Notes: generated from the sequence alone by a model not told the origin. DNA of 50,072 bases from UBA947 sp031550975 (GCA_031550975.1 JAVBOC010000007.1:1-50072); one strand, 5' to 3'; shown: positions 38,428 through 47,485, counted from the first letter of the stretch. Made by a program: numbers and translations.

Positions 38428-41021
38428 CCACGCTTGAATGAGATTTCGTCGTCTGCAACGTCAATTGTGACTTTGCTGCCTTTTGGAAACTCTCCTGAGA
38501 GAATTTTTTTAGATAATGGGTTTTCAACAAGCTGTCTGATGACACGTTTTAGCGGCCGTGCACCGTAAACCGGATTGAAACCGCGGGTGGCAAGTAGTTC
38601 TTTTGCTTCAGGTGTAATTTCCAGACCGATTTCTTGTTCACTTAAGAGCTCACTCAAATAATCTGTTTGAATGTCAACAATTTGCGACAATTCAGGTAGT
38701 GTGAGCGCCTTGAAGAAAATAGTTTCATCAATGCGGTTTAAAAATTCGGGCTTGAATCTTGAGCGCAGAACAGCAAGAACTTCTTCTTTTGTCTTGTCAA
38801 AATCAGAAGGTGAAAGCATTGCATTGAGGGTGTTTTCTAAGATTATGTCGCTGCCGATGTTGCTTGTCATAATAATGAGCGTGTTTTTAAAATCAACCGT
38901 GCGGCCTTTTGAATCAGTCAAGCGGCCATCGTCAAAAATTTGAAGCATAATGTTAAATACATCCGGGTGGGCTTTTTCAATTTCGTCAAAAAGTACAACG
39001 GAATATGGTTTGCGGCGTACGGCTTCTGTTAATTGGCCGCCTTCTTCGTAACCCACATAGCCCGGAGGGGCACCTGTGAGGCGCGCTGCGTTGTGTTTTT
39101 CCATGTATTCGCTCATGTCAATTCGGATTAGTGCGTCTTCGTCGTTGAACATGAATTCAGCAAGTGCTTTGGCAAGTTCGGTTTTCCCCACCCCTGTCGG
39201 GCCGAGGAATAAGAAGGTTCCGATAGGGCGTTTTGGGTCTTTTAGCCCTGAGCGCGCACGGCGAATTGAGTCAGAAACTATTTCAACGGCTTCTTCTTGT
39301 CCGATTAAGCGTTCGTGGAGGATGTTTTCCATCCCGATTAATTTTTGTTTTTCGCTCTCAACGAGTTTGGTTACAGGAATGCCCGTCCACTTGCTCACGA
39401 CATTTGCGATATCGTCATCGTCAATTTCTTCTTTTAAGAGTTTTGTGGTCGTTTTTTCTTTGTTTTCAAGTGCCTTGAGTTGCTTTTCAAGTTCAAGGAG
39501 TTTTCCGTATTTCAATTCAGCAGCTGTTTGAAGATCGGTGTTGCGTTCAGCTTCTTCAATTTGGTTGCGCACTTTTTCTATTTCTTCTTTGATTCCTGTT
39601 TCGCCTGTAAGAGACGCCTTTTCACTCTCCCACTGTGATTTTAATTTAGAACTTTGTTCTTCTAATTTATTAATTTGTTCAGTAAGATGGCTGATTTTTG
39701 CCTGCGCTTCTGCGTTGGTTTCTTTTTTTAATGCTTCGCGCTCTATTTCTAACTGAATTTTTTGGCGCATCATAGCATCAATTTCAGCGGGCATTGAATC
39801 AATTTCAATACGCAAAGAAGATGCCGCTTCGTCAATCAAGTCGATTGCTTTATCCGGTAAAAAACGGTCGGTGATATAGCGGTCAGAAAGTTTTGCCGCC
39901 TGAATAAGAGCGCTGTCTAAAATCCGCACCCCGTGGTGAACTTCGTATTTGTCTTTTAACCCGCGCAAGATACTAATTGTGTCTTCAACGCTCGGTTCAT
40001 CAACCATTACGGGCTGAAAACGACGTTCTAACGCCGGGTCTTTTTCGATATATTTTCTGTATTCGTTAATAGTTGTAGCACCGATTGTGCGCAAAACTCC
40101 ACGTGCAAGCATCGGTTTAAGCAAGTTCCCCGCGTCAGTCGAGCCTTCTGTTGCGCCCATGCCGACAACGGTGTGGAGTTCGTCAATAAACATTACAATC
40201 TCGCCGTTTGAGTCTTCGACTTCTTTTAAAACTGCCTTGAGGCGTTCTTCAAATTCCCCGCGAAACTTTGCGCCTGCAATCAATGCACCCATATCAAGCG
40301 AAATTAATTTAACTTCTTTTAGGCTCTCAGGTACATCGCCGCGCACAATACGCTGAGCTAACCCTTCGACAATAGCGGTTTTTCCCACGCCCGGTTCGCC
40401 AATCAAAACAGGGTTGTTTTTGGTTCTGCGGTTTAGCACCTGAATGATTCGGCGCACTTCGCCATCGCGGCCGATTACAGGGTCGAGTTTACCCTTACGA
40501 GCCAAATCTGTTAGGTCGGTCGAATATTTTTCCAGTGCCTTCATATTTTCTTCTGCGTTTTTTGTATCCACTTTTTTGTTACCTCTTATTTTTTTCATTG
40601 CGCCTAAAACGCTATTACTATTTACCCCAAATTCTTTTAATAACGATTGGATATTGCTTCCGTCCAACTTAGTCATAGCAAGCAAAATCGTTTCAATGCC
40701 GATGTATTCGTCTTTCAGTTCTGTCGCTCGAGAGTCAGCAAGTTCTAACAATTGCGTCGTTTGGTTTGAGAAAAACAACTGCCCAGATGAAACTCCTGAA
40801 ATCGTTGGGAATGCTCCAACCGCCGCGACCAGTTTGTTGATAAAATTCTGATTCAATAATTTTAGTTCGGTCAAATAATCCTTAATTAGTCCGCTGTCTT
40901 TGACCATCGCCAACATAATATGCTCCGGCTGAAGCTCGGAGTTCTTGTGTGAACTCATCTGTGCCGCTGCCGCAGACAAAATTTCTTGAGAATAATTCGT
41001 AAATCTTTCAATATTAATCAT
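38424..41021 (-). CDS. clpB: Disaggregase ClpB
   Basis: ClpB is the AAA+ ring that rescues aggregated proteins with DnaK. The 865-residue protein has an N-terminal Clp_N domain (1-145) and AAA1 with GEPGVGKT (208-215). It also has the coiled-coil M domain (about 405-525), AAA2 with GPTGVGKTELAKALAEF and the C-terminal ClpB-type small domain. Full length for the family. GAGAG precedes the ATG. No CIRCE operator was seen upstream. Confidence 0.97.
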   Translation of the reverse strand: MINIERFTNYSQEILSAAAAQMSSHKNSELQPEHIMLAMVKDSGLIKDYLTELKLLNQNFINKLVAAVGAFPTISGVSSGQLFFSNQTTQLLELADSRATELKDEYIGIETILLAMTKLDGSNIQSLLKEFGVNSNSVLGAMKKIRGNKKVDTKNAEENMKALEKYSTDLTDLARKGKLDPVIGRDGEVRRIIQVLNRRTKNNPVLIGEPGVGKTAIVEGLAQRIVRGDVPESLKEVKLISLDMGALIAGAKFRGEFEERLKAVLKEVEDSNGEIVMFIDELHTVVGMGATEGSTDAGNLLKPMLARGVLRTIGATTINEYRKYIEKDPALERRFQPVMVDEPSVEDTISILRGLKDKYEVHHGVRILDSALIQAAKLSDRYITDRFLPDKAIDLIDEAASSLRIEIDSMPAEIDAMMRQKIQLEIEREALKKETNAEAQAKISHLTEQINKLEEQSSKLKSQWESEKASLTGETGIKEEIEKVRNQIEEAERNTDLQTAAELKYGKLLELEKQLKALENKEKTTTKLLKEEIDDDDIANVVSKWTGIPVTKLVESEKQKLIGMENILHERLIGQEEAVEIVSDSIRRARSGLKDPKRPIGTFLFLGPTGVGKTELAKALAEFMFNDEDALIRIDMSEYMEKHNAARLTGAPPGYVGYEEGGQLTEAVRRKPYSVVLFDEIEKAHPDVFNIMLQIFDDGRLTDSKGRTVDFKNTLIIMTSNIGSDIILENTLNAMLSPSDFDKTKEEVLAVLRSRFKPEFLNRIDETIFFKALTLPELSQIVDIQTDYLSELLSEQEIGLEITPEAKELLATRGFNPVYGARPLKRVIRQLVENPLSKKILSGEFPKGSKVTIDVADDEISFKRG

Positions 41022-41097
41022 TCTCTCATGTTAACGTTTTTTTACCAAAAGTCATTGAATTTTAATTTTTAATTAACAATTGCGGATAAATGACAAT

Positions 41098-41190
41098 TGT
41101 CATGCTGAACTTGATTCAGCATCTTGTCGCCTATGCGACTGACATTGACTCCAACGGTGGCTAGATCCCGGATCCAGTCCGGGATGACAA
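41098..41190. repeat. Dispersed palindromic repeat (TGTCATGCTGAACTTG family)
   Basis: Starts TGTCATGCTGAACTTGATTC and ends TCCGGGATGACA, with inner GATCCCGGATC. Confidence 0.75.
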
Positions 41191-41194
41191 AAGA

Positions 41195-41218
41195 GTAAAA
41201 GGTAAGCAGCGCTACCTT
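41195..41218 (-). terminator. Probable terminator at the recO stop
   Basis: On the minus strand AAGGTA and TACCTT pair around an 8-base loop and TTTTAC follows. The stem overlaps the recO stop codon. Confidence 0.5.
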
Positions 41219-41970
41219 ATCTCTTGCAGAATTCCTGTTGATTTAAATTTCTTTGACGAGTGCCCTGCGATATATTCTTTTAGAAGTTCAAAACAAACGA
41301 TGCAAACTTTTTCCGTTGCCTTTTCATCGTATTCGGAAACGTAATCAAAATCATATTGAAGCATCGCGTTTAGAAAATCGCGTAACTTGTGGTGCAATGT
41401 CGTAATATTATTTTGCCCCACACAGCCTGTGCAAATCACCCCGCCGCGAGCAGATGAAAAATGCATGTTCTCATCTTTTATCGTGCAGCCGCAATGCAGG
41501 CAGGTTTCAAGTTCAATTCCGAATCCCGAAATCTGCATCATTTTTAATTGGAATTTGATAACAGCAATCATAACCGCAATCTTGTCCTTAGATGCCGCAA
41601 CACGCTCCAACGCCTTATACAAAATCCCGTAAACTTCTTCTGAACTAGGATCATCTTCCAGTCCAAAGTTGTGTGTAACTTCGCTCAAATACATTGAATA
41701 AAAAATCTTATCCATATCCTGGCGGGTTTTGTTAAACGTGTTTATCGCCTCAGCCTGACAAATCGTATCAAGGTTTCTGCCTTTATGCAGCATCAATTTA
41801 TTTGCCACAAGCAGGTCCATCCGCGCGCCAAGTTTGCTCTTTGGCTTCTTAACACCTTTAGCAACCCCTTTAATCAGCCCCTTTTCCTTGGAGTACATTA
41901 CAACTATCTTGTCTGATTCACTGAGATTGTAGGATTTTAAATTAATTGCATCTGTTACAAAATTGTTCAT
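41212..41970 (-). CDS. recO: DNA repair protein RecO
   Basis: RecO loads RecA on gapped DNA with RecF/RecR. The 252-residue protein has the N-terminal OB-fold (AINLKSYNLSESDKIVVMYS, KGVAKGVKKPKSKLG) and a helical domain. A zinc site, CLHCG...CTGC, lies near 158-183. Spacing to pilT is short (50 bases) on the same strand. No ribosome site is obvious beyond AAAAAG before the ATG. Confidence 0.92.
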   Translation of the reverse strand: MNNFVTDAINLKSYNLSESDKIVVMYSKEKGLIKGVAKGVKKPKSKLGARMDLLVANKLMLHKGRNLDTICQAEAINTFNKTRQDMDKIFYSMYLSEVTHNFGLEDDPSSEEVYGILYKALERVAASKDKIAVMIAVIKFQLKMMQISGFGIELETCLHCGCTIKDENMHFSSARGGVICTGCVGQNNITTLHHKLRDFLNAMLQYDFDYVSEYDEKATEKVCIVCFELLKEYIAGHSSKKFKSTGILQEIR

Positions 41971-42020
41971 TTTTTCTTTTTAAGTCAGTCTCTCTAGCGA
42001 GTATCCTCTCCCCGAAGTCC

Positions 42021-43118
42021 CTATTTTATACCAGTCCCGTGGTATACCCCTCTTAGCATTTGGTTGATTTCGTTCTTGTTGTCTGAGTGTGCAACGGCAA
42101 TCTCTTTGGTTATAAACCCGAGTTTATAAAGGTTAAACAATGACATGTTCATCGTAATCATACCGCTGAACGAGCCTTTTTTAACAAGAGAATAAACCTC
42201 TTCCAAGTTGTCTTGTTCAATCAAATCTTTTACCGGAGGCGTTGCTACAAGCACTTCACAAGCCGGTCTTCTGCCTGAACCGTCAGAAAGCGGAATAAGT
42301 TTTTGTGCAATTGTTCCGCGCAAAATGTGTGCCAGTTGTGAGCGTATGAAGTTTCTGTCTGATGGATCAAACATGTTAACAATACGGTTTACCGTTTGAA
42401 CAGCATCGTTTGTGTGAACGGTAGCGAACACAAGGTGGCCGGTTTCAGCAGCTTTTAAGGCACTTATAGTTGTTTCTCGATCACGTATCTCACCAATGAA
42501 AATTATATCCGGATCCTGACGCAACGCGTATTTTACCCCATCTGCAAAATCCGTCGTATCAATCATAAGCTGACGCTGCGAAACAACAGACATTTTGCTC
42601 TCAAAAACGAATTCCACAGGGTCTTCAATCGTAATAATATGTTTTGGCTGAGTCAAGTTAATGTTATCAATCAATGCCGCAATCGTAGTAGATTTACCGC
42701 TTCCGGTCTGACCTGTAATCAGCACTAACCCGTTGTTAAGGTTCGCGAATTGCTCAACAACCTTTGGCAAATTGAGTTCTCCGACATCTTTAATTTCATA
42801 AGGAATCGTTCTTAAGACAAGCGCTCTTCTGCCCAGCTGGTGGCTTAAATTAACCCTGAAACGTGCAACCCCTTTGATTTCATACGAGAAATCCAAATCA
42901 AGCATTTCATGCGTATTTTCTTTCAAGTAATCAGGAAGCATGGTTTTGTAAGAAGTTATAATATCTGCTTCTTCCATATTAGGTAGTTCAAGTTTTGCAA
43001 TCGCCCCGTTAATCCTTACAGCAGGCGGTTCTCCGACGTGTAAATGAACGTCAGATGCGCCCATCTCAACGCCTTTTTTTAATATCTCATCTATATTGAA
43101 TTTGCTATTTCCAGTCAT
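42021..43118 (-). CDS. pilT: Type IV pilus retraction ATPase PilT
   Basis: PilT powers pilus retraction and twitching. I start at ATG 43118 (GGAGG 5 bases upstream), giving 365 residues. Family blocks: the PAS-like N-terminal domain (GASDVHLHVGEPP), Walker A TGQTGSGKST, the Asp box IITIEDPVEFVF, Walker B FIGEIRDRETT and the His box ETGHLVFATVHTNDA. It implies a type IV pilus system elsewhere. It is first of the minus-strand run pilT-recO. Confidence 0.95.
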   Translation of the reverse strand: MTGNSKFNIDEILKKGVEMGASDVHLHVGEPPAVRINGAIAKLELPNMEEADIITSYKTMLPDYLKENTHEMLDLDFSYEIKGVARFRVNLSHQLGRRALVLRTIPYEIKDVGELNLPKVVEQFANLNNGLVLITGQTGSGKSTTIAALIDNINLTQPKHIITIEDPVEFVFESKMSVVSQRQLMIDTTDFADGVKYALRQDPDIIFIGEIRDRETTISALKAAETGHLVFATVHTNDAVQTVNRIVNMFDPSDRNFIRSQLAHILRGTIAQKLIPLSDGSGRRPACEVLVATPPVKDLIEQDNLEEVYSLVKKGSFSGMITMNMSLFNLYKLGFITKEIAVAHSDNKNEINQMLRGVYHGTGIK

Positions 43119-43216
43119 GCTCTCCTCCAACTATTGAAATTATATCACTTTTTAAAGCCCTGTGCAAATAATTAACCTTACGCCAAACAGCCAGTGTACA
43201 AGGCTTTTTCAGGGAT

Positions 43217-43289
43217 TGTTACATGTTTGTAATATTCGGACAATCCGGAGGCAATTTTTCTCTGGCAAAATACTTTATATATATGTAAG
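43217..43289 (+). promoter_or_regulatory. WalR/RpaB-like box and TATATATAT promoter
   Basis: TGTTAC (43217-43222), N5, TGTAAT (43228-43233) match the WalR consensus exactly. ACTTTATATATATGTAAG lies at 43272-43289, the TATATA starting 43 bases after the box. Confidence 0.65.
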
Positions 43290-43346
43290 GGAAATCCACA
43301 GGGGACAAAGACAAACAGAAACACAACAAGCAAGGAAACAAGTTCT

Positions 43347-43466
43347 ATGCCTGTTAATTTCAGTTTGCAAGAAAAGTTGTACATATCGGGAAAATCGAAT
43401 AAGTCAGTATCTTTGCGCCGGATATTTGCACTGATACTAAAAAAAGTTTTATACTCTCTCTCTTAA
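43347..43466 (+). CDS. 39-residue peptide gene, unrecognised
   Basis: ATG 43347 follows AAGGAAA (spacing 8-9) and ends at TAA 43466. The peptide MPVNFSLQEKLYISG..., ending in FALILKKVLYSLS, has a basic middle and an amphipathic hydrophobic end. It has a complete own unit: box, TATATATAT promoter, 60-base leader and terminator. This supports a real gene despite its size. It may bind membrane, by composition only. Confidence 0.5.
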   Translation: MPVNFSLQEKLYISGKSNKSVSLRRIFALILKKVLYSLS

Positions 43467-43486
43467 TATCCTCGTGTTTATTTAAT

Positions 43487-43514
43487 GTTGCCTCTCAAAA
43501 GGCAACTTTTTTTT
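43487..43514 (+). terminator. Terminator of the 39-residue peptide gene
   Basis: GTTGCC and GGCAAC around an 8-base loop, then T8. Confidence 0.85.
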
Positions 43515-43528
43515 GGAAGGCTGAGCCT

Positions 43529-43610
43529 TCACCCATTCTGCACCTTTGTATCGCGTCAACTTTTGTAGATTGCCACATGTGCGGTAGGTCTTTTAGGGAA
43601 GTCCAATTTT
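43529..43610. repeat. CCCANTCTGC...GCGGTAGGT...AAGTCCAA repeat
   Basis: CCCATTCTGCACC, TGTGCGGTAGGTCTTTTAG and AAGTCCAA occur in the same order and similar spacing at 49609-49690. No reading frame. Confidence 0.6.
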
Positions 43611-43659
43611 GGCAAACAAATAGTGAGATACGGCTTAACAATTGTTTTTTATACCTATC

Positions 43660-44130
43660 TTACTTCTCCAACCAAACAGTAAACTTAATATCATCTTGAC
43701 CAGGTATGAGTTCAATTTCTTTCCCACGATAAATAGTTCCAATGTAGTTGAAAAACTGTGCTTTGCGGTTGCCTTTATACTTCAATGTTTCAAACCCGTT
43801 TATTTTAACCGGACTATTGATTGTCACAAGATTACCGTTGACATCACGAGTCTTGAAGGTCTTGAAATCAATTTGCGCGTGATCTATGTACCAACCGTTG
43901 TCGTTTGCAAAATCAACGATTCCGATAACAGGGCTGTTCTTTGCGATAAACATTTTGTCTTTGTAGTAGACATCTTGGACGGTTTTGAACTTTATAGCGT
44001 CGCCTACTTCGGTTTCGTCATGACAGGTTGCAATGAGTTGATCCGGAATGATTTGAACCGCGATTTTTTCAGCAAATGCCATTGTAGCACTTGCGCCCAT
44101 AAGTATTAAAAAGGTCAATAATTTTTTCAT
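43660..44130 (-). CDS. Exported protein, paralogue of the next gene
   Basis: The 156-residue protein has a signal peptide (MKKLLTFLILMGASATMAFA). The mature beta-rich part has VGDAIKFKTVQDVYYKDKMF, NSPVIGIVDF and GKEIELIPGQDDIKFTVW. Its plan matches the protein at 44127 (EGDVVRFKVLES...KKDDII...GEIRLIPNSTTLSFF), so the two are paralogues. Its ATG overlaps the upstream gene's stop (ATGA). Likely periplasmic or surface; no family recognised. Confidence 0.7.
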   Translation of the reverse strand: MKKLLTFLILMGASATMAFAEKIAVQIIPDQLIATCHDETEVGDAIKFKTVQDVYYKDKMFIAKNSPVIGIVDFANDNGWYIDHAQIDFKTFKTRDVNGNLVTINSPVKINGFETLKYKGNRKAQFFNYIGTIYRGKEIELIPGQDDIKFTVWLEK

Positions 44131-44558
44131 TGTTCCTCCGTAAAGAAGCTCAGAGTAGTGCTGTTCGGTATTAGTCTGATTTCTCCGCCTCGAATAATCC
44201 CAGGAGCAGAACCGTTCTTGGTATATTCTTCTAAATTGCGGTGCTCGCTGCCGCCAAGGTAGAGCTTACCTTTGATAGCAGTACCGTTTTGGGTTCTAAA
44301 ATTCCCCAAAACTACATTTGCCGGTTGCGAAAAAAAACCGTTTGGCTCATAAGTCAGTATTGTCGAAATTATAATATCATCTTTCTTGAGGGTTTTAGTG
44401 GATTCAAGTACTTTGAAACGGACCACATCACCTTCATAGATATTTTTATTATGTAGCGTAGTAAATTTCTCAACCGGAGTTACGGTTACTAAGACCTCAC
44501 CTGCGTAAGCAGTGCCAAAATCGAGTAAAATTAGCGTTAAGAGAATTCTTGCAAGCAT
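44127..44558 (-). CDS. Exported protein, paralogue of the neighbouring gene
   Basis: The 143-residue protein has a signal peptide (MLARILLTLILLDFGTAYA) and a beta-rich mature part. It overlaps the M48 protease stop by one base (TAATG) and the next start by four, so all three genes are translated together. The pair may be substrates or partners of the protease; this is inference from position. Confidence 0.7.
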   Translation of the reverse strand: MLARILLTLILLDFGTAYAGEVLVTVTPVEKFTTLHNKNIYEGDVVRFKVLESTKTLKKDDIIISTILTYEPNGFFSQPANVVLGNFRTQNGTAIKGKLYLGGSEHRNLEEYTKNGSAPGIIRGGEIRLIPNSTTLSFFTEEQ

Positions 44559-45247
44559 TAGATTTCCTCTTGCTTCATCTGACGTCTTTTTTGCTTTTGT
44601 TCGAACTTACCTATTTCGTCAGATTGTGACTGAAGGAAATTTTGATAAATCAGATTTTTAGTCATAGTGGATGTCAGGTATTTAGGATATTTAACATAAA
44701 TATATTTATACATTTCTAAAGTTCTTTTTGAACCTTTCGGATGAGTTCCTACAAATCCCCAATCCCAAACAGGTTCGCCGCCGAGTTTGTTCTGAGCGAT
44801 AATTGCTGCGATTGGATTGTAGCCGGCTTTTACCATGTAGTCTATGCCGGTCAGATCAGCTTTGTATTCATATTTTTTGCTGTTTGCATTCATCGCGATA
44901 ACTTTAAGTGCGCCATCATAAGCTTCTATAGAATGTGCAATTTCGTGAGCGAGGATAGCAGCAAGTTCGTCGTCATTATCCAAATAAGGCAACATACCAT
45001 CGGATATTACAACCGTTTTATCTTGTGTTCTAGAGTGAGCGCCTATAACTTTCGGGGTGCGCGAAACCTCAAGCGGCACTCGTTTTAATTTATTATCATA
45101 AATAATTTTCTGTCCGATTGCAGTAACTTTTTCAACACGTCTTTGGTGCATTGACTCAACCAAAACTTCTGACGGAAGATATTGTACGTCTGCCCAGACA
45201 CTTGTTCCCATGCACAAAAGTGCCAATAACACTAAAAACTTTTTCAT
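44558..45247 (-). CDS. Exported M48-family metalloprotease
   Basis: I start at ATG 45247 (AGAGGA 6-7 bases upstream, signal peptide MKKFLVLLALLCMGTSVWA) rather than the ATG 24 bases earlier. 229 residues. The zinc site is HEIAH (101-105), with a third ligand in EYKAD (E127). The NDDELAAILAHEIAHSIE block is typical of M48 (Oma1/LoiP type). It has no membrane helix besides the signal, so it acts in the periplasm. First of three coupled genes. Confidence 0.9.
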   Translation of the reverse strand: MKKFLVLLALLCMGTSVWADVQYLPSEVLVESMHQRRVEKVTAIGQKIIYDNKLKRVPLEVSRTPKVIGAHSRTQDKTVVISDGMLPYLDNDDELAAILAHEIAHSIEAYDGALKVIAMNANSKKYEYKADLTGIDYMVKAGYNPIAAIIAQNKLGGEPVWDWGFVGTHPKGSKRTLEMYKYIYVKYPKYLTSTMTKNLIYQNFLQSQSDEIGKFEQKQKRRQMKQEEI

Positions 45248-45326
45248 ATTAATTCCTCTTTTCCTATTCATTTTCCCAAGCCAATGATACTAGAAACTTT
45301 TTATTTTGGCAACAGGTATAAAACTT

Positions 45327-45356
45327 TTGTAAAGGGTTTGAATTTTGTGCTATTAT
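45327..45356 (+). promoter_or_regulatory. Promoter of glmS
   Basis: TTGTAA and TATTAT with an 18-base spacer. The leader is only about 40 bases, so there is no room for a glmS ribozyme. Confidence 0.55.
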
Positions 45357-45402
45357 GGTAGAACGAATGAGTCATATAAATTTATTAAAGAGGTTATAAA
45401 AA

Positions 45403-47247
45403 ATGTGCGGAATAGTCGGATATACAGGCAATAAATCAGTTGTTGATATACTTATTGACGGGCTTGAACAGCTCGAGTACAGAGGGTACGATTCAGCCGG
45501 TGTTGCGGTTAAACTCGGCGGCGATGTTAAAATTTATAAGGCCGAAGGCAAGCTGCAAAACTTGAGAGATCTTATAAAAGAGCAGCCGGAAAAAGTTGAA
45601 CAGGCAACGACCGGTATTGGTCACATTCGTTGGGCAACCCATGGTACGCCAACTATTTTGAACGCTCACCCGCATACTTGTAACTGCGGACAGCTTGCTA
45701 TTGTGCATAACGGGATTATCGAAAATTTTCAAGAATTAAAAGAAAGACTTGTCAAAGAAGGCTGTATTTTCAAAAGCCAAACTGATACCGAGGTTGTGGC
45801 GCACTTAATCGCTTCAACTTACGAAAAAATAAAAGATTTAACAGAAGCTGTAAGAATTGCGGTGAACGAACTTGAAGGTGCTTATGCGCTCTGTATTATG
45901 CACAATGATTACAAAAACACGCTTATTGTAACCAAACGAAACGCGCCGATTCTTATTGGTGTTGGCGAAGGCGAATACTACGCAGCGTCTGATGTTCCTG
46001 CAATTATTAAACATACGAATAAAGCGATTTATCTAAACGACGATGAAATCGCAACAGTTACGCCGGATAAAATTGAAATGATTGACAAAGAAGGTAATCC
46101 GATCACGCCGAAGGTGGAAATTCTTCCTTGGGAGCCTGTTGCATTGAGCAAAAAAGGTTACAAACATTTCATGTTAAAAGAAATTCACGAGCAGCCGGAT
46201 GTTATCAGAAACAACCTTTTTGGGAAGCTTCATACTCCTGTTGAACCGGTTGTTTTAGACGAAGTTACACTAGACAAATCAGTGTTAAAAGATTTAAACA
46301 GAATCCAAATTGTTGCCTGCGGAACTTCTTTGCATGCGGCGTTAGCGGGAAAATATTTAATCGAAAGCCTCTGCAATATCGCGGTTGACGTTGAAGCATC
46401 AAGCGAATATATTTACAGAACAACCGTAACCGACGAAAAAACCCTTGTGATTGGTGTTTCTCAGTCAGGTGAAACGGCGGACACAATCACCGCAGTGAAA
46501 CAAGCAAAAGCCCGCGGTTCGCATATTCTTATTATCACAAACCGTCCGGATTCGACCATGGCGCGTGAAGCCGACAGCTTGATTCCTGTTAACGCGGGTA
46601 TTGAAGTTTCTGTTGCAGCGACAAAATCTTATCTTGCACAATTGGTTTCTTTTTACCTGTTGGCGCTGTTTATGGCGGAAGTCAAAGGTACAGTTGACAA
46701 GCCGGGCTTAGAGAGTATGAAAGCAGAATTGATGCTGCTGCCGCAAAAAGTTGAGCAAATCTTGGCTAACACTGAAACAATCCAAAAATGTGCCAGAACT
46801 TATGCGACCACAAAAGACTTTATTTATATAGCGCGTGGAATTAACCTCGCTACAGCATTGGAAGGCGCATTGAAGCTTAAAGAAATCAGTTATATTAACG
46901 CAACAGGTTATGCTGCAGGTGAACTAAAGCATGGTCCGATTGCTATGTTGGATGAGTCTTTGCCGGTGCTTTCAATTTTGATGAAAGGTGCGGTTTACGA
47001 AAAACTTTTATCAAACAGTGAAGAGGCAAAAGCGCGTGATGCAAGAATGATTGCACTTACAAACTCGACTGATGAGAAGCTAAAAGACTTATTTGAATTC
47101 ATTCTGCGAGTGCCGGATGTTCAAGAGATGTTCTCGCCATTAATCGCCGTGATTCCGTTGCAATTACTTGCTTATTACATCGCCGAATTCTTGGGCAAAG
47201 ACGTTGACCAACCGCGAAACTTAGCTAAATCAGTTACGGTGGAGTAG
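45403..47247 (+). CDS. glmS: Glutamine-fructose-6-phosphate aminotransferase
   Basis: GlmS makes glucosamine 6-phosphate for wall synthesis. The 614-residue protein has the N-terminal nucleophile Cys2 (MCGIVGYTG) and glutaminase blocks (GIGHIRWATHG, HNGIIENF). Two SIS domains follow (CGTSLHAALAGKY, SQSGETADT; IARGINLATALEGALKLKEISY), and the end is DVDQPRNLAKSVTVE. AAGAGG stands about 9 bases before the ATG. Full family length. Confidence 0.97.
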   Translation: MCGIVGYTGNKSVVDILIDGLEQLEYRGYDSAGVAVKLGGDVKIYKAEGKLQNLRDLIKEQPEKVEQATTGIGHIRWATHGTPTILNAHPHTCNCGQLAIVHNGIIENFQELKERLVKEGCIFKSQTDTEVVAHLIASTYEKIKDLTEAVRIAVNELEGAYALCIMHNDYKNTLIVTKRNAPILIGVGEGEYYAASDVPAIIKHTNKAIYLNDDEIATVTPDKIEMIDKEGNPITPKVEILPWEPVALSKKGYKHFMLKEIHEQPDVIRNNLFGKLHTPVEPVVLDEVTLDKSVLKDLNRIQIVACGTSLHAALAGKYLIESLCNIAVDVEASSEYIYRTTVTDEKTLVIGVSQSGETADTITAVKQAKARGSHILIITNRPDSTMAREADSLIPVNAGIEVSVAATKSYLAQLVSFYLLALFMAEVKGTVDKPGLESMKAELMLLPQKVEQILANTETIQKCARTYATTKDFIYIARGINLATALEGALKLKEISYINATGYAAGELKHGPIAMLDESLPVLSILMKGAVYEKLLSNSEEAKARDARMIALTNSTDEKLKDLFEFILRVPDVQEMFSPLIAVIPLQLLAYYIAEFLGKDVDQPRNLAKSVTVE

Positions 47248-47318
47248 GGATTAGGAACCAGGGATTAGGGACTAGAATATCTTGTCATTGCGAGCTTGCG
47301 AAGCAATTCAGAATAAAT
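47246..47318. repeat. Heptamer array plus TCATTGCGAGC repeat after glmS
   Basis: TAGGGAT, TAGGAAC, CAGGGAT, TAGGGAC, TAGAATA, then TTGTCATTGCGAGCTTGCGA up to the next start codon. No terminator for glmS was recognised. Confidence 0.7.
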
Positions 47319-47320
47319 TT

Positions 47321-47485
47321 ATGATTATTTCAAAAATAATAAAAACAGACAAAACGACTGATAATCTTGAGATAGAACGCGCGCTTCGCGAGCGTGGAAT
47401 CGACCCTGTGCGCTGGGCAGTAGTGGCCGTCGAAGGCGAAAAATTTAAAATCAATGTTTCTTACGAAACTAAGGAGAAAGTTTAA
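47321..47485 (+). CDS. 54-residue protein, unrecognised
   Basis: I start at ATG 47321 (MIISKIIKTDKTTDNLEIER). A start 39 bases earlier would translate a dispersed repeat. The protein is a short alpha/beta sequence: LEIERALRERGIDPVRWAVV then EGEKFKINVSYE. The ribosome site is poor because the repeat abuts the start. It may be co-transcribed with glmS. Confidence 0.55.
   Translation: MIISKIIKTDKTTDNLEIERALRERGIDPVRWAVVAVEGEKFKINVSYETKEKV

Noticed and set aside
40979..41090. CIRCE or other heat-shock operator upstream of clpB
   Set aside because: No TTAGCACTC-N9-GAGTGCTAA-like palindrome is present.
45357..45402. glmS ribozyme
   Set aside because: The leader is about 40 bases, far too short.
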